DNA of 64,000 nucleotides from Rhynchopus euleeides (taxonomy: Eukaryota > Euglenozoa > Diplonemea > Diplonemida > Diplonemidae), in assembly GCA_963210315.1 (NCBI GenBank), contig OY723260.1:372001-436000 (forward strand), read 5' to 3'. The first letter of the stretch is position 1; every line of letters starts with the position of its first letter. Below, in pieces: positions 21,466-31,800 of this stretch. The notes beneath the pieces are model-generated. The model saw nothing but the letters and a program-made list of their open reading frames with translations, searched no databases and had not been told where the DNA came from. The position numbers and the translations under genes were made by a program.

Positions 21466-22140
21466 GGGGGGGGGGGGTCGTGGCTGTGTGACAACACAGC
21501 CCGCCCCCCCTGCCCCTCGGTCTGGGCCAGATCAACGAACCGAACAAACGAAAGGGGGAGAGGCGCGAGACAATGCAGAAACGGTGCCTCCGGGTGGGGG
21601 GTGACGATTCTTCCCGATTTTCCAGAAAAATAAAAAAAAATCGGGGGAAAAAACGCTGAAAAAAGGCGAAAAAAGAGTATGGGGAGTTGGGTCCAGTTTA
21701 GCAAAGTTCGTGTATTTTTCGGGTGTTTTTTTGAATGGGACACCCGAAGAACCCGTTGATATGTGAATGACAAGGGAGGAACACCCACCCGCAGGCAGCA
21801 GGAGCAGAGCCGGCGGATGATAGAGACGCTCCTGAAGAGCGTCAAAGGGTGGGCAGTGGTGCCACTGGTGGAGGGCAAGGGGGTACACGGGGCACACGAT
21901 GTCGTGCGGCATCGCAAATGTCCGCGACCCCTGATCAGGGGTGTGTGTTGACGCTGCGCCAGTCAAGGGCCGCGTCAAACACAAACCAATGCCAAGAACA
22001 TTCCGTCCAACAACTTCTTATGCTGCAGGCGACAGTCCGGCAGGGAGACGGACGCACAGTGGTGTGGGTGGACGGCGCCCGAGGCAGGTGGTGGAGGAGG
22101 ATGCGGGATACCCAGCGCACACAAAAGTGATGGGCAGATC
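21466..22140. other. no gene seen
   Basis: A G run (21461-21477) is followed by unique-looking sequence with no recognisable protein. Bases 21590-21680 are A/T-rich with an AAAAAATCGGGG segment. Confidence 0.45.
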
Positions 22141-22149
22141 CGCGACCTG

Positions 22150-25100
22150 CCCCAATGACATGGGGGAGATCCGGGTAGATCGGCCAAGAGCCCCAATGAC
22201 ATGGGGGAGATCGGGACAGATCAGCCAAGTGCTCCAATGATGTGGGGGAGATCGGGACAGATCAACCAAGTGCTCCAATGATGTGGGGGAGATCGGGACA
22301 GATCAGCCAAGTGCTCCAATGACATGGGGGAGATCGGGACAGATCAACCAAGTGCCCCAATGATGTGGGGGAGATCGGGATAGATCAACCAAGTGCCCCA
22401 ATGACATGGGGGAGATCGGGACAGATCAACCAAGTGCTCCAATGACATGGGGGAGATCGGGACAGATCAACCAAGTGCTCCAATTATATGGGGGAGATCG
22501 GGACAGATCAACCAAGTGCCCCAATGACATGGGGGAGATCGGGACAGATCAGCCAAGTGCTCCAATGACATGGGGGATATCGGGACAGATCAACCAAGTG
22601 CCCCAATGATGTGGGGGAGATCGGGACAGATCAACCAAGTGCCCCAATGACATGGGGGAGATCGAGACAGATCAGCCAAGTGCCCCAATGACCTGGGGGA
22701 GATCGGGACAGATCAACCAAGTGCTCCAATGATATGGGGGAGATCGGGACAGATCAACCAAGTGCCCCAATGACATGGGGGAGATCGAGACAGATCAGCC
22801 AAGTGCCCCAATGACCTGGGGGAGATCGGGACAGATCAACCAAGTGCTCCAATGATATGGGGGAGATCGGGACAGATCAACCAAGTGCCCCAATGACATG
22901 GGGGAGATCGGGACAGATCAGCCAAGTGCCCCAATGACCTGGGGGAGATCGGGACAGATCAACCAAGTGCTCCAATGATATGGGGGAGATCGGGACAGAT
23001 CAACCAAGTGCCCCAATGACATGGGGGAGATCGAGACAGATCAGCCAAGTGCCCCAATGACCTGGGGGAGATCGGGACAGATCAGCCAAGTGCTCCAATG
23101 ACCTGGGGGAGATCGGGACAGATCAACCAAGTGCCCCAATGACCTGGGGGAGATCGGGACAGATCAACCAAGTTCCCCAATGACCTGGGGGAGATCGGGA
23201 CAGATCAACCAAGTTCCCCAATGACCTGGGGGAGATCGGGACAGATCAACCAAGTGCCCCAATGACCTGGGGGAGATCGGGACAGATCAACCAAGTGCCC
23301 CAATGACATGGGGGAGATCGAGACAGATCAGCCAAGTGCTCCAATGACCTGGGGGAGATCGGGACAGATCAACCAAGTGCCCCAATGACCTGGGGGAGAT
23401 CGGGACAGATCAACCAAGTTCCCCAATGACCTGGGGGAGATCGAGACAGATCAACCAAGTTCCCCAATGACCTGGGGGAGATCGGGACAGATCAACCAAG
23501 TTCCCCAATGACCTGGGGGAGATCGGGACAGATCAACCAAGTGCCCCAATGACCTGGGGGAGATCGGGACAGATCAACCAAGTGCTCCAATGACATGGGG
23601 GAGATCGGGACAGATCAGCCAAGTGCTCCAATGACATGGGGGAGATCGGGACAGATCAACCAAGTGCTCCAATGACCTGGGGGAGATCGGGACAGATCAA
23701 CCAAGTGCTCCAATGACATGGGGGAGATCGGGACAGATCAACCAAGTGCTCCAATGACATGGGGGAGATCGGGACAGATCAGCCAAGTGCTCCAATGACA
23801 TGGGGGAGATCGAGACAGATCAACCAAGTGCTCCAATGATATGGGGGAGATCGGGACGGATCAACCAAGTGCTCCAATGATATGGGGGAGATCGGGACAG
23901 ATCAACCAAGTGCTCCAATGACATGGGGGAGATCGAGACAGATCAACCAAGTGCTCCAATGACCTGGGGGAGATCGGGACAGATCAACCAAGTGCTCCAA
24001 TGATATGGGGGAGATCGGGACGGATCAACCAAGTGCTCCAATGACATGGGGGAGATCGGGACAGATCAACCAAGTGCCCCAATGACCTGAGGGAGATCGG
24101 GACAGATCAACCAAGTGCCCCAATGACCTGGGGGAGATCGGGACAGATCAACCAAGTTCCCCAATGACCTGGGGGAGATCGGGACAGATCAACCAAGTGC
24201 CCCAATGACCTGGGGGAGATCGGGACAGATCAACCAAGTTCCCCAATGACCTGGGGGAGATCGGGACAGATCAACCAAGTTCCCCAATGACCTGGGGAGA
24301 TCGGGACAGATCAACCAAGTGCTCCAATGACATGGGGGAGATCGGGACAGATCAGCCAAGTGCTCCAATGACATGGGGGAGATCGGGACAGATCAACCAA
24401 GTGCTCCAATGACATGGGGGAGATCGGGACAGATCAGCCAAGTGCTCCAATGATATGGGGGAGATCGGGACAGATCAACCAAGTGCTCCAATGACATGGG
24501 GGAGATCGGGACAGATCAGCCAAATGCTCCAATGATATGGGGGAGATCGGGACAGATCAACCAAGTGCTCCAATGATATGGGGGAGATCGGGACGGATCA
24601 ACCAAGTGCCCCAATGACCTGGGGGAGATCGGGACAGATCAACCAAGTTCCCCAATGACCTGGGGGAGATCGGGACAGATCAACCAAGTTCCCCAATGAC
24701 CTGGGGAGATCGGGACAGATCAACCAAGTGCTCCAATGACATGGGGGAGATCGGGACAGATCAGCCAAGTGCTCCAATGACATGGGGGAGATCGGGACAG
24801 ATCAACCAAGTGCTCCAATGACATGGGGGAGATCGGGACAGATCAGCCAAGTGCTCCAATGATATGGGGGAGATCGGGACAGATCAACCAAGTGCTCCAA
24901 TGACATGGGGGAGATCGGGACAGATCAGCCAAATGCTCCAATGATATGGGGGAGATCGGGACAGATCAACCAAGTGCTCCAATGATGTGGGGGAGATCGG
25001 GACAGATCAGCCAAGTGCCCCAATGACCTGGGGGAGATCGGGACAGATCAACCAAGTGCCCCAATGACATGGGGGAGATCGGGACAGATCAACCAAGTGC

Positions 25101-26470
25101 TCCAATGACATGGGGGAGATCGGGACAGATCAACCAAGTGCTCCAATGACATGGGGGAGATCGGGACAGATCAGCCAAGTGCTCCAATGATATGGGGGAG
25201 ATCGGGACAGATCAACCAAGTGCTCCAATGACCTGGGGGAGATCGGGACAGATCAACCAAGTGCCCCAATGACCTGGGGGAGATCGGGACAGATCAACCA
25301 AGTGCCCCAATGACATGGGGGAGATCGGGACAGATCAGCCAAGTGCCCCAATGACCTGGGGGAGATCGGGACAGATCAACCAAGTGCTCCAATGACCTGG
25401 GGGAGATCGGGACAGATTAACCAAGTGCCCCAATGACCTGGGGGAGATCGGGACAGATCAACCAAGTGCCCCAATGACCTGGGGGAGATCGGGACAGATC
25501 AACCAAGTGCTCCAATGATATGGGGGAGATCGGGACAGATCAACCAAGTGCTCCAATGACCTGGGGGAGATCGGGACAGATCAGCCAAGTGCTCCAATGA
25601 CATGGGGGAGATCGGGACAGATCAGCCAAGTGCTCCAATGACATGGGGGAGATCGGGACAGATCAGCCAAGTGCTCCAATGATATGGGGGAGATCGGGAC
25701 AGATCAACCAAGTGCTCCAATGACCTGGGGGAGATCGGGACAGATCAACCAAGTGCCCCAATGACATGGGGGAGATCGGGACAGATCAGCCAAGTGCCCC
25801 AATGACCTGGGGGAGATCGGGACAGATCAACCAAGTGCTCCAATGACCTGGGGGAGATCGGGACAGATTAACCAAGTGCCCCAATGACCTGGGGGAGATC
25901 GGGACAGATCAACCAAGTGCCCCAATGACCTGGGGGAGATCGGGACAGATCAACCAAGTGCTCCAATGACCTGGGGGAGATCGGGACAGATCAACCAAGT
26001 GCCCCAATGACCTGGGGGAGATCGGGACAGATCAACCAAGTGCTCCAATGACCTGGGGGAGATCGGGACAGATCAACCAAGTGCTCCAATGATATGGGGG
26101 AGATCGGGACAGATCAACCAAGTGCCCCAATGACCTGGGGGAGATCGGGACAGATCAACCAAGTGCTCCAATGATATGGGGGAGATCGGGACAGATCAAC
26201 CAAGTGCTCCAATGACCTGGGGGAGATCGGGACAGATCAGCCAAGTGCTCCAATGACATGGGGGAGATCGGGACAGATCAGCCAAGTGCTCCAATGACAT
26301 GGGGGAGATCGGGACAGATCAACCAAGTGCTCCAATGATGTGGGGGAGATCGGGACAGATCAGCCAAGTGCCCCAATGACCTGGGGGAGATCGGGACAGA
26401 TCAACCAAGTGCTCCAATGACATGGGGGAGATCGGGACAGATCAACCAAGTGCTCCAATGACATGGGGGA
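22150..26470 (+). repeat. 41-bp satellite, about 105 copies, with higher-order repeats
   Basis: The monomer is CCAATGACATGGGGGAGATC plus GGGACAGATCAACCAAGTGC plus one base (C or T). Variation is concentrated at a few positions (ATG/CTG/ATATG; GGGA/GAGA; AACC/GCCC; GCT/GCC/TCC). The monomer lacking one G at about 24292 recurs at about 24702, and identical monomer strings lie 409 bp apart (ten monomers). A GATTAACC variant recurs 451 bp apart (eleven monomers; 25415 and 25866). These are higher-order repeats from segmental tandem duplication. Confidence 0.95.
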
Positions 26471-26790
26471 GATCGGGGGAGATCGGGCAACCCCACTAAT
26501 GTGTCGGGGGAGATCGGGGGAGATCGGGCAACCCCACTCATGTGTCGGGGGAGATCGGGCAACCCCACTAATGTGGTGGGGGAGATCGGGGGAGATCGGG
26601 CAACCCCACTAATGTGTCGGGGGAGATCGGCGGAGATCGGGCAACCCCACTCATGTGTCGGGGGAGATCGGGGGAGATCGGGCAACCCCACTAATGTGTC
26701 GGGGGAGATCGGGGGAGATCGGGCAACCACACTCATGTGTCGGCGGAGATCGGGGGAGATCGGGCAAGGCCACTATTGTGGTGGGGGAGA
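26471..26790 (+). repeat. variant satellite block, CAACCCCACTAATGTGTCGG units
   Basis: About eight units keep the GGGGGAGATCGGG core of the 41-bp satellite but replace the rest with CAACCCCACTAATGTGTC. It forms the right edge of the satellite. Confidence 0.9.
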
Positions 26791-27664
26791 TCGGGCCACC
26801 TTTGTCTGTGAGCATCGGCCGAGGTCTCCGTAGTGGCCTGTTGTTTGTTGCGACTGCTTCCCCGTTTGAGCCCCTACAACAGCGTTTCCGGGCTCCGGGA
26901 CCCCTCGTAGTGGGCTCAGATGTCCAAAAACGACCCATTTTGCTACCCCCCAAAAAAAAATGCGAGCATCTCCCCCTACAAACCCTGGCCTTACCACGGC
27001 CCCAGACCCGAAAAAAAGCCGGAAAAACCCGAAATTTTGGGGTGACGATTCCGATTTTTTTCGGGTCTTTTTTCCGGGTTTTTCCGGCCTCCAGGGGGGA
27101 TTTTTCACGCATTTTGGCAAAGGGAAAAAAACGCACGGGACCCGAAAAAACCCGAAAAAAGCCGAAAAATGCCGGAAAAGTCGTCACCCCCCGGTGGTTT
27201 TTTTTTTTGCGACCTGCACCGTGTCGTTTTGTTTTTGTTTTGTTGTTTTGCTTTGTTTTGGGTTTGGTGGTCGCCCCTCTTCGTGTTACACTACAAGGGA
27301 CTCGGTACAGGCGAGGATCAGTCCTCTGTGAGGCACTCCTACGCGAGCCTTCTGGGTTTCCCCAAATGACCCTCGTATGCGGGCCGCTTCTGGCGCTGCG
27401 TCGCCTCGGCGGGGCTCTCTTCCCTCGCAGTGTCGTGGGTGTGGGTAGGGGGGAGGGGGCAATCTGTTTTTGTTTCTCTGGTTGTGTGTGGCAGTGCAGC
27501 TGCAGTCGATGGCCGCAGGTTGCACCAGCTGTTACTGCTTCCTCCTCCCGTTCCGGTGGGGGGGGGGGGTGACTTGATAAGAGCAGTCAAAATGATACGT
27601 GGGGGGTGGGGGGGGGAGGGGGGTACTGGTTTTTTGTTTGCCGTCATGATCTTCCGTCTGTCGT
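26791..27664. other. non-coding; array-linked box and simple repeats
   Basis: Bases 26920-26990 carry a diverged copy of the poly-A and CCCCCTA box, followed by CCCGAAAAA/GCCGAAAAA words to about 27190. A T/G-rich run is at 27225-27265. No gene was recognised. Confidence 0.5.
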
Positions 27665-28600
27665 CTATGGGTCCCTCGGCTGGGTTGACAGCACCTCCGC
27701 TAAGGTGGTGTCCGCCAGGCCTACCTCCTTCAGGTATCTCACTACTTCCGTCGGGCGACGAAAGAGCAGCTTCCTGGGGTCCGTCGTGCTGAGGGTTTTC
27801 TTCCGCTCCTCCTCGAGGCGCTCGCAGCTGAACACGTGCTCGATGTCGCAGCTCTCTTCACAGAAGGGGCAAGGCGGCGTGTTCTTGTCGTCCTCGCCTC
27901 TGCGGAAATCCCAAAGCAGGCGGTGGCGCCCTGCCCGCAGCTGACGGATTAGCACTTCCTCCCTTCGCTTGAGGGCAGGCATTGGTAGCGGGGGGCGCTT
28001 TAGGATGCCGTCCGTCCAGTACAGCGTTCCTTGTCGAGGGGTGAGAGGGTCATGGAAACGGCGTATCGCAGCCTTAGCCCCGGCATAAGAGAGGGGCTCC
28101 TCCTGCGGTTTGTCCCTCCCTTTCGCCGCCAGACCATCCGCCACCTCGTTCCCCTCTATACCCACATGTGCAGGTACGTACTGCAGGTGGATGGTAGCGT
28201 CGAGGTTCAGTGTGAGGTCAAAGAGCAGGGTCCAGATGCGGTGCAGCACATCCTCCCTCACCCTGGCTGGGCCCGCCTGCAGGGCCCGCAGCGCGCTCTG
28301 CGAATCCGTGCAAATGACTGCCACCTGGCCTCGGTGCAGCACCCCCCGGAGCCGTGTCAGGGCCTCCCGCAGCGCCACTAGCTCAGCTTGGTAGGCCGAG
28401 GCATGACGGCCAGCTGCCGCTACCACTGTAAGCGGGGAGGTGTTTGAGTCCGGTGGGTAAAGGACGGCGCCCGCCCCCCCTCGGTCCAGATCCGTCGACC
28501 CGTCTGTATAGACCCACCAGGCAGGGGCGGTGTAGGTCTCCCGGAGGTGCTTCTCGGAACGAGTGCGGAGTTCGGCCTTGTTTGTGCTGCTGCGGCACAC
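27665..28600 (-). pseudogene. non-LTR retrotransposon 3' end: RNase H and zinc-finger C-terminus
   Basis: A 311-codon ORF with a complete RNase HI active site: Asp33 in VYTDGST, Glu73 in YQAELVALREAL, Asp99 in ICTDSQSALRAL, His145 and Asp155 in VPAHVGIEGNEVADGLA. Downstream is a C-x2-C-x7-H-x3-C finger (C244, C247, H255, C259 in CPFCEESCDIEHVFSC), standard at the C-terminus of RNase H-bearing non-LTR elements. RNase H would remove RNA from the RNA-DNA hybrid during retrotransposition. The reverse transcriptase is absent. In another frame, 28620-28724 reads SICERRPQWIMMWAKY, which looks like the upstream coding sequence, so there is a frameshift near 28600 and then 5' truncation. Confidence 0.85.
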
Positions 28601-28882
28601 CCCCGGGTGTGTATTTAGCCCACATCATGATCCACTGGGGCCTTCGCTCACAGATGGAGAAGCGCGAGTCGCCTCGAAAAATGGAGGCAGACTGGCACAG
28701 TTGACGCAGAGCGAAAGCTTCCACTAGTATCTGCTAGGACACCATCTGTACTGGATATCGTACAGATGGGGGCACTCGCTACCAGTCACAGCTCGTCAGT
28801 CAGAGAGGGGAAGTGGGGCTGTTGCCTCACTGTTTCTCGCTCAGTCACATCTGGTAGTAACATTGCGCCCCCATCCCTGCCT

Positions 28883-31800
28883 CTAACTCTTGTTGTCGGC
28901 TGTGGGATTCTCCCCGCAGCTGCAGAAGAGACATCCTGCGTTGATGGCACGCCGCGACACGATGCGTGCTATGGCACCCGCCTGCGCACTACCCCCCAGC
29001 TTACGAAGGGCCTCCTCGGCGAGATCCCACTTGCGCTTCGCGACCAGCAGCACCACCTCATTCCATTCAGCATGCAGGTTCTGCTTGCCCTCCAGCTCGT
29101 ACATCCACTCCCCCACTGACATCTCTTGCAGCCCGGTGGCCTGCGACAGCACGGCCGGCTCGGAATAGGGTGACTCTGGGACATCTAACACTGCGAGGTG
29201 GTTGAACAGAAAGGTGCCGGCGCATTGCTCGAAGATGCTTTTGTCCGTCAGCACGGGGATGTTGTGGCGGCGGGCGTAGCGCTCCAGGTGGTATAGCCAG
29301 GTGACGCAGCGCCCGATGGTTGAGTAGCGCATCATCGAGTCCGTCCCGATGTGCCCGGCGAGCACCAGGCCCGACACGGCAGCCGAGGAGATCTCCATCG
29401 CATTCTTCTTGAGTGCCCCTGCCAGCAGCACTCCAACCTTGAGGGCGGACTCCCGGTATGACGTGGTGCTCTTTGCGCCGTTGAAGTTCACCACGATGCG
29501 GTCGCCCGAGAATGTGTCGGGGATGCCGCGGTATGATGCAGCCAGCCGAATGACCTCTGCGATGTAGTCTTGGTGTCGCGTCAGCGTGCCCTGTTCCCTT
29601 GAGATCTGAGAGTGCAGGTGGAAGTCCACGAGGTTCACGAGAAGGAACGACATCTTCTTGTGTGCCAGGGATAGGCCGAGCACGGCAGGTGCTTTGGAAA
29701 CGGATGTCGACAGTGACACGGACGTCTGGCTGAGAGGATGGACAGGCATTGAGGCAAAGGAATGCTCGGTAGAACCCTGCGAGTCATCAACCGAGGGGTC
29801 AGAATCTTTAGCAGCAACAGCCTGCTGCATTGCAAGTGGCATAAAGCTCTTGAAGGTCTTCATGTTGGAGACAAGCACGTTCATGGCAGAACGCATCACG
29901 TTGATCTCCTGCAGCATGGATGTGTTTGCAGGGTATGGCGAGATGGCAACCAGGTCGATCTGCGACACCGCAGAGATGTCACGCGCGAACTGTGCGAAGG
30001 GGCGTGCCAGCACCGCGTTGTACGTCACGAAGACCAGCACACCGACGAGCAGGATTCCGGTCACCAGCAGCCACGTCGCCTTGGTCCTGCGGCCAAGGTT
30101 GTCCTGTGTCACCTTGTCCTGCTGCTCCACGACCCGCGTCATCTTCTCTGTGTTTGCCTGCGACTCACGCACAATGTCCTCCTGCGGAAGCAAGACGCCG
30201 ATGACGATCTGCTTATGCCACGACACACGCGAGGGGTCCGACTGGAATCGGGTGTACAACGCGAAGGTGAGGTGCTGGTCGGGGATCCAGCGCGCATCGT
30301 CTGTCCGCATCAGCTCCTGCACCTGGTTCACAGACAGTGTTTGGTTGTGCACACGCAGGTCGTCGATGTGCCCTGTGTACTTGTGACCGATGGAGTAGTT
30401 CTGCAACAGTGAAGTCATCGGCACACGCTCGCCCATCGGACTCTTTGTGCGCCGCACACCGTCCACGTACATCGCGCAGTAACCCATGGAACGCCGGCGT
30501 GCGAAGCGCACCGCTGCAGTCAGGAAGACCCACTCACCGACAGGCAGGTTGCGCACCGCAGCTGTGCGGCACCCGTACGACACGATGGAGATGACAACAG
30601 ACCCGTCTTCGTACACACGCAGGTTCGTGTCCGGCGTCACCGAGTCCGCGAAGATGATCCCCTTCCCGTCCGCCTGGGAACGCTTGACCCACACAGACAC
30701 GCTGTAGTCGTTCCCCATGAACACCTTCTCGCGCACCACAGGCTCCCACCACTCGCCGTGCACGCTGGGACGGGCGTTGCGCTGCGTCACAATCACATCA
30801 TTCACCCCGCCCCACGGCATGGTGTTGTTGTAGTAGTCCAGCGTGCTCTGGTACCCCACCACACCGCCCACACGCCGCCGTGCCACACGCGGCACACGCT
30901 GCGTCAGGTACGGCGACACACGCACCGCTCCCGTCCCGTCGAGGTACAGCGCCTGCCCCCGCCCGTTGTGCCCCGTGTCGAACCGGACGCACCCCGACCC
31001 ACCGCCCTCGCACTCCGTCCACGCGTCCCACACGTGCCACCCCGCCTCGCCCACCGCACCGTCGAAGGGGAACCACATCCACTCTGTGCGGTACCCGCGG
31101 TAGTAGTCGCGTGCACGGAACGTGTCCACAATGACCTGACCGTCTGCCGCCTTTGCATCCAGACGCCCGTACTTCGACAGCAAGAAGTGTGCGTATGCGT
31201 TGAAGCGCCAGTCACCTGAGTCGAACAGTGTGAACAGCTGGAAGCCAACCTGAGGCGACCCGAGCGTGCTGCCGTAGTGGTCCACTGTGCGCCAGGCATC
31301 CTCCAGGTCTGTATCCGCTGTGTACAGCAACCCGTCCTCTGTGTGCACCGCAAAAGTCATGTTCTCTGACAGGGGGCTGCGCACCTGATCTGCACGCGTC
31401 GCCTCAATGATCTTCAGGGCAAACTGGTTTGCGGGGAACAAAACTGCCACAACCCCGACCGCTCGTCCGTCATGATTCGGCTTCACAATAGTCGTCCACG
31501 TGAAGTACGGCGCGTTAATCCTTCTGTCGGGGTTATAGAAGATGCGTGGGATGCTCTGGTACTCACCCAGATAGAACAGCCTGCCGTGCAGCGGCATGTG
31601 GTCGGGGTGCTGGACCATCTCCACCACACTGTCGAACTGTGGGGGAATGTCCGTCCAGCCCAGACGCTTCAAGGGGTCATGGACTGACTTCTCGAAGGGG
31701 ACAATTAACATCCCTGGTATATGGAAGCGCAGAGGGTGCAGCTGCGGCTGGTTGGTGTTGCGTAGTGTGAGCTGCGTCCCGTTCAGCATGTATGCGTCGG

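Noticed and set aside
22150..26470. CRISPR-like array
   Set aside because: Tandem monomers without distinct spacers in a eukaryotic context.
22150..26790. ORFs through the 41-bp satellite (for example repeats of SLEHLADLSRSPP)
   Set aside because: 41 is not a multiple of three, so frames rotate; both strands are open for short stretches only because of repeat composition.
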